Translations under genes and position numbers: made by a program
Assembly (NCBI RefSeq): GCF_937888285.1
Contig: NZ_CALART010000029.1
Coordinates: forward strand, 1-64,000
Direction: 5' to 3'
DNA: 64,000 nucleotides
DNA from: an uncultured Aquimonas sp.
Lineage (GTDB): Bacteria > Pseudomonadota > Gammaproteobacteria > Xanthomonadales > Xanthomonadaceae
Notes under the pieces: generated by a model
Told to the model about the DNA's origin: nothing
The model's input: the letters and a program-made list of their open reading frames with translations, nothing else
Database searches by the model: none
Shown here: positions 62,393 through 64,000 of the stretch, piece by piece
How positions within the stretch are numbered: position 1 is the stretch's first letter
Layout of the letters: each line of letters begins with the position of its first letter

Positions 62393-63325
62393 TCAGCGCT
62401 GGGCCAGGTGTGCCGGCAGCGGCCAGCCGCGAGATTCAAGCCAATCCTCGATCAACCGGCGCGACACCGAGATCGGCGGCGGCAGGCGCAACTCGCGCTG
62501 TTCGATCGCCGCGATCAGGGCTTCGGGCTCGAACCAGCGCGCGTCCTCCAGCTCCTCGCCGATGGCGATCTGCGCGCTGGATGCCTGGGCGATGAAGCCG
62601 AGCATCAACGAGGCCGGGAAGGGCCAGGGCTGCGAGCTGTGGTACCGGCAGTGCGCCACCACCACGCCGGCCTCCTCCAGCACCTCGCGCCGCAGCGCGT
62701 CTTCCAGCGACTCGCCGGGCTCGACGAAGCCGGCCAGGGTCGAGTAGCGCTTGGCCGGCCAGCCGGCCTGGCGGCCGAGCAGGCAGCGGCCCTCGTGCTC
62801 GACCAGCACGATGATCGCGGCATCGAGGCGCGGGAACACTTCGAGGCCGCAGTCCGCGGACGTGCAGCGCGCGCTGTGGCCGGCGCGCCGCAGCAGGGTC
62901 GGCTGGCCGCAGGCGCCACAAAAGCGGGCGCGGGTCTGCCACAGCAGCAGCGCCTTGGCATAGGCGAACAGGCCGCTTTCAAAGACCGAGAGCTGGGCGG
63001 CGGCCTCGCGCAGGCCCTGCCACTGGCTGGCATCCGGCACGTCGATGTCGGCGCCGACCTGGGCCGGCAGCGCGAACCAGGGGGTCTGCCCTTCGAGGCC
63101 GAGGAAGCTTGCATCGACCGGCATCGCCTCGCCGAAGCGGGACGAAGGCCAGTGCAGCAGGCGCTCCTGCTCAAGCAGGGCGCGGCCCTCGAAGTCGACG
63201 CAGAACACGCGACTGCGCGACCAAGCGGCAGCCAGCCACGCGGGATCCTCGCGGCGTTCGCCGAGACGATCCAGCGCCAGCGCGGTGAACAGATTGCGCT
63301 GGCTGCGCTCGGGCGGCAGGTGCAT
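62393..63325 (-). CDS. nudC: NAD(+) diphosphatase NudC (RNA-decapping)
   Basis: The 310-residue Nudix hydrolase cleaves NADH and removes NAD caps from RNA. A four-cysteine zinc ribbon is present (RARFCGACGQPTL and CTSADCG, near residues 135-160). The Nudix box is GFVEPGESLEDALRREVLEE, and the NudC-specific signature is SQPWPFPASLMLGF. The start MHLPPERSQ is the only good ATG. It lies 19 bases downstream of erpA on the same strand. Confidence 0.95.
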   Translation of the reverse strand: MHLPPERSQRNLFTALALDRLGERREDPAWLAAAWSRSRVFCVDFEGRALLEQERLLHWPSSRFGEAMPVDASFLGLEGQTPWFALPAQVGADIDVPDASQWQGLREAAAQLSVFESGLFAYAKALLLWQTRARFCGACGQPTLLRRAGHSARCTSADCGLEVFPRLDAAIIVLVEHEGRCLLGRQAGWPAKRYSTLAGFVEPGESLEDALRREVLEEAGVVVAHCRYHSSQPWPFPASLMLGFIAQASSAQIAIGEELEDARWFEPEALIAAIEQRELRLPPPISVSRRLIEDWLESRGWPLPAHLAQR

Positions 63326-63344
63326 GGGGCGGCGTGACCGACGC

Positions 63345-63704
63345 TCAGGCCGAGAACGAGGAGCCGCAGCCGCAGGTGGTCTTGGCGTTGGGGTTGCGGA
63401 TGACGAACTGCGCGCCCGACAGGCTCTCGCTGTAGTCCACTTCGGCGCCCATCAGGTACTGCAGGCTCAAGGGGTCGACCAGCAGGGTGACGCCGCCGCG
63501 CTCCACCGCGAGGTCATCCTCGGCCTGGTTCTCGTCGAACTCGAAGCCATACTGGAAGCCCGAACAGCCGCCGCCGCTGATGTAGACGCGCAGCTTGAGC
63601 GCAGGATTGCCTTCGTCCTCGATCAGCGCGCGCACCTTGGTGGCGGCCGAGTCGGTGAACAGGATCGGGGCTTCGATGGACTGGTAGCTGGGGGCGCTGG
63701 ACAT
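63345..63704 (-). CDS. erpA: iron-sulfur cluster insertion protein ErpA
   Basis: This 119-residue A-type carrier delivers Fe-S clusters to apo-targets. The three cysteine ligands are present: GGGCSGFQYGFEFDE (Cys47) and TTCGCGSSFSA (Cys111, Cys113). The N-terminal PILFTDSAATKVRALIEDEG is typical. ATG 63704 is favoured; ATG 63719 would add five residues. nudC follows and a bactofilin gene precedes it on the same strand. Confidence 0.94.
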   Translation of the reverse strand: MSSAPSYQSIEAPILFTDSAATKVRALIEDEGNPALKLRVYISGGGCSGFQYGFEFDENQAEDDLAVERGGVTLLVDPLSLQYLMGAEVDYSESLSGAQFVIRNPNAKTTCGCGSSFSA

Positions 63705-63817
63705 GACGGCCTGTCGCATGGCTTGGATGAAAGAGATGGAGCCGGCGTAGCGGCAGCACAAGCCTAAGCGAGTCGCGGCCGCGGGATGTCGGCGCCGGCT
63801 GAACGTGTCACTGCGCT

Positions 63818-64000
63818 TCAGTCGCTGCCTTCGGGACCGCTGAGGCGCTTGGGCTCGGCGTTCTGGTGGATCAGCCGCCCGGTCAGCATCGAGCCGGCCT
63901 GCATCTCGACGGTGTGGTAATGCACATTGCCCTCGACCCGCGCCGCTGCCGCCAGCTCGATCCGCTGGCTGGAGTGGATGTCGCCGTGCAGCTGGCCGTT
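63818..64000 (-). CDS. bactofilin (polymer-forming cytoskeletal protein), C-terminal part
   Basis: The window ends inside this gene; 60 codons and a TGA are present. The visible part, HGDIHSSQRIELAAAARVEG and NVHYHTVEMQAGSMLTGRLI, is the end of the right-handed beta-helical bactofilin (DUF583) core with a short disordered tail. Bactofilins self-assemble into filaments that help organise cell shape and envelope enzymes. Placement next to erpA is common in Lysobacterales. The gene continues beyond position 64000. Confidence 0.88.
   Translation of the reverse strand, partial: NGQLHGDIHSSQRIELAAAARVEGNVHYHTVEMQAGSMLTGRLIHQNAEPKRLSGPEGSD

Overview
The window is 64 kb of GC-rich bacterial chromosome (about 70 % G+C by eye). 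Gene content and order point to a gammaproteobacterium of the Lysobacterales (Xanthomonadales). The main support is the topA / smg-dprA-LysM // def-fmt-rsmB-DUF4390-ntrY block, the nudC-erpA-bactofilin group, a THI-element-controlled thiC, and REP-like dispersed repeats between genes. I cannot name the genus. I see no tRNA, rRNA, CRISPR array, insertion sequence or complete prophage. The rsmG-parA-parB cluster at 60-62 kb is normally near the replication origin, but neither dnaA nor a convincing parS is visible.

Layout. 0.4-2.6 kb: metallo-hydrolase and rmuC on the minus strand. 2.7-13.8 kb is the most accessory-looking part. It holds a DUF6916-like protein, a GNAT acetyltransferase, a small Tat-exported protein, three consecutive phage-tail-collar (MdpB-type) proteins, and a 2515-residue secreted protein. 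That giant combines cadherin-like domains, about nine 111-residue modules and a C-terminal right-handed beta-helix; two of its module pairs are a perfect 669-bp tandem duplication. 14-17.6 kb: membrane-anchored ankyrin protein coupled to YcgL. 17.8-25.4 kb: trmL, an M23 peptidase, anmK, a zinc-ribbon protein, a GAF-GGDEF cyclase, an orphan RHH protein, ampG and xth; the peptidase, anmK and ampG fit murein turnover and recycling. 25.6-33.2 kb: pyrE, a DUF4124 protein, selO, pirin, a hotdog thioesterase, a DUF1232 protein, and thiC behind a TPP riboswitch.

33.2-37.7 kb: a repeat-rich gap, then an ECF sigma / anti-sigma / TPR-HEAT / HEAT operon. The sigma gene carries an in-frame amber codon at codon 51, so the operon may have lost its regulator. 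38-51 kb: topA, a GYF-RDD protein with a pilin-like C-terminal segment, smg, dprA and a LysM protein, divergent from def-fmt-rsmB-DUF4390-ntrY and then a CBS protein; no ntrX follows ntrY. 51-58.6 kb: tolC, a Pcm-like methyltransferase, and an RND pump with its fusion lipoprotein, divergent from a TetR regulator across a perfect palindromic operator. 58.6-64 kb: an unknown ORF, a short SPFH protein, rsmG-parA-parB, nudC, erpA and the end of a bactofilin gene.

Most ORFs overlapping these genes in other frames are products of the high GC content and are left out. Starts were moved to internal ATG/GTG/TTG codons where a Shine-Dalgarno sequence or the family's N-terminus supported it.
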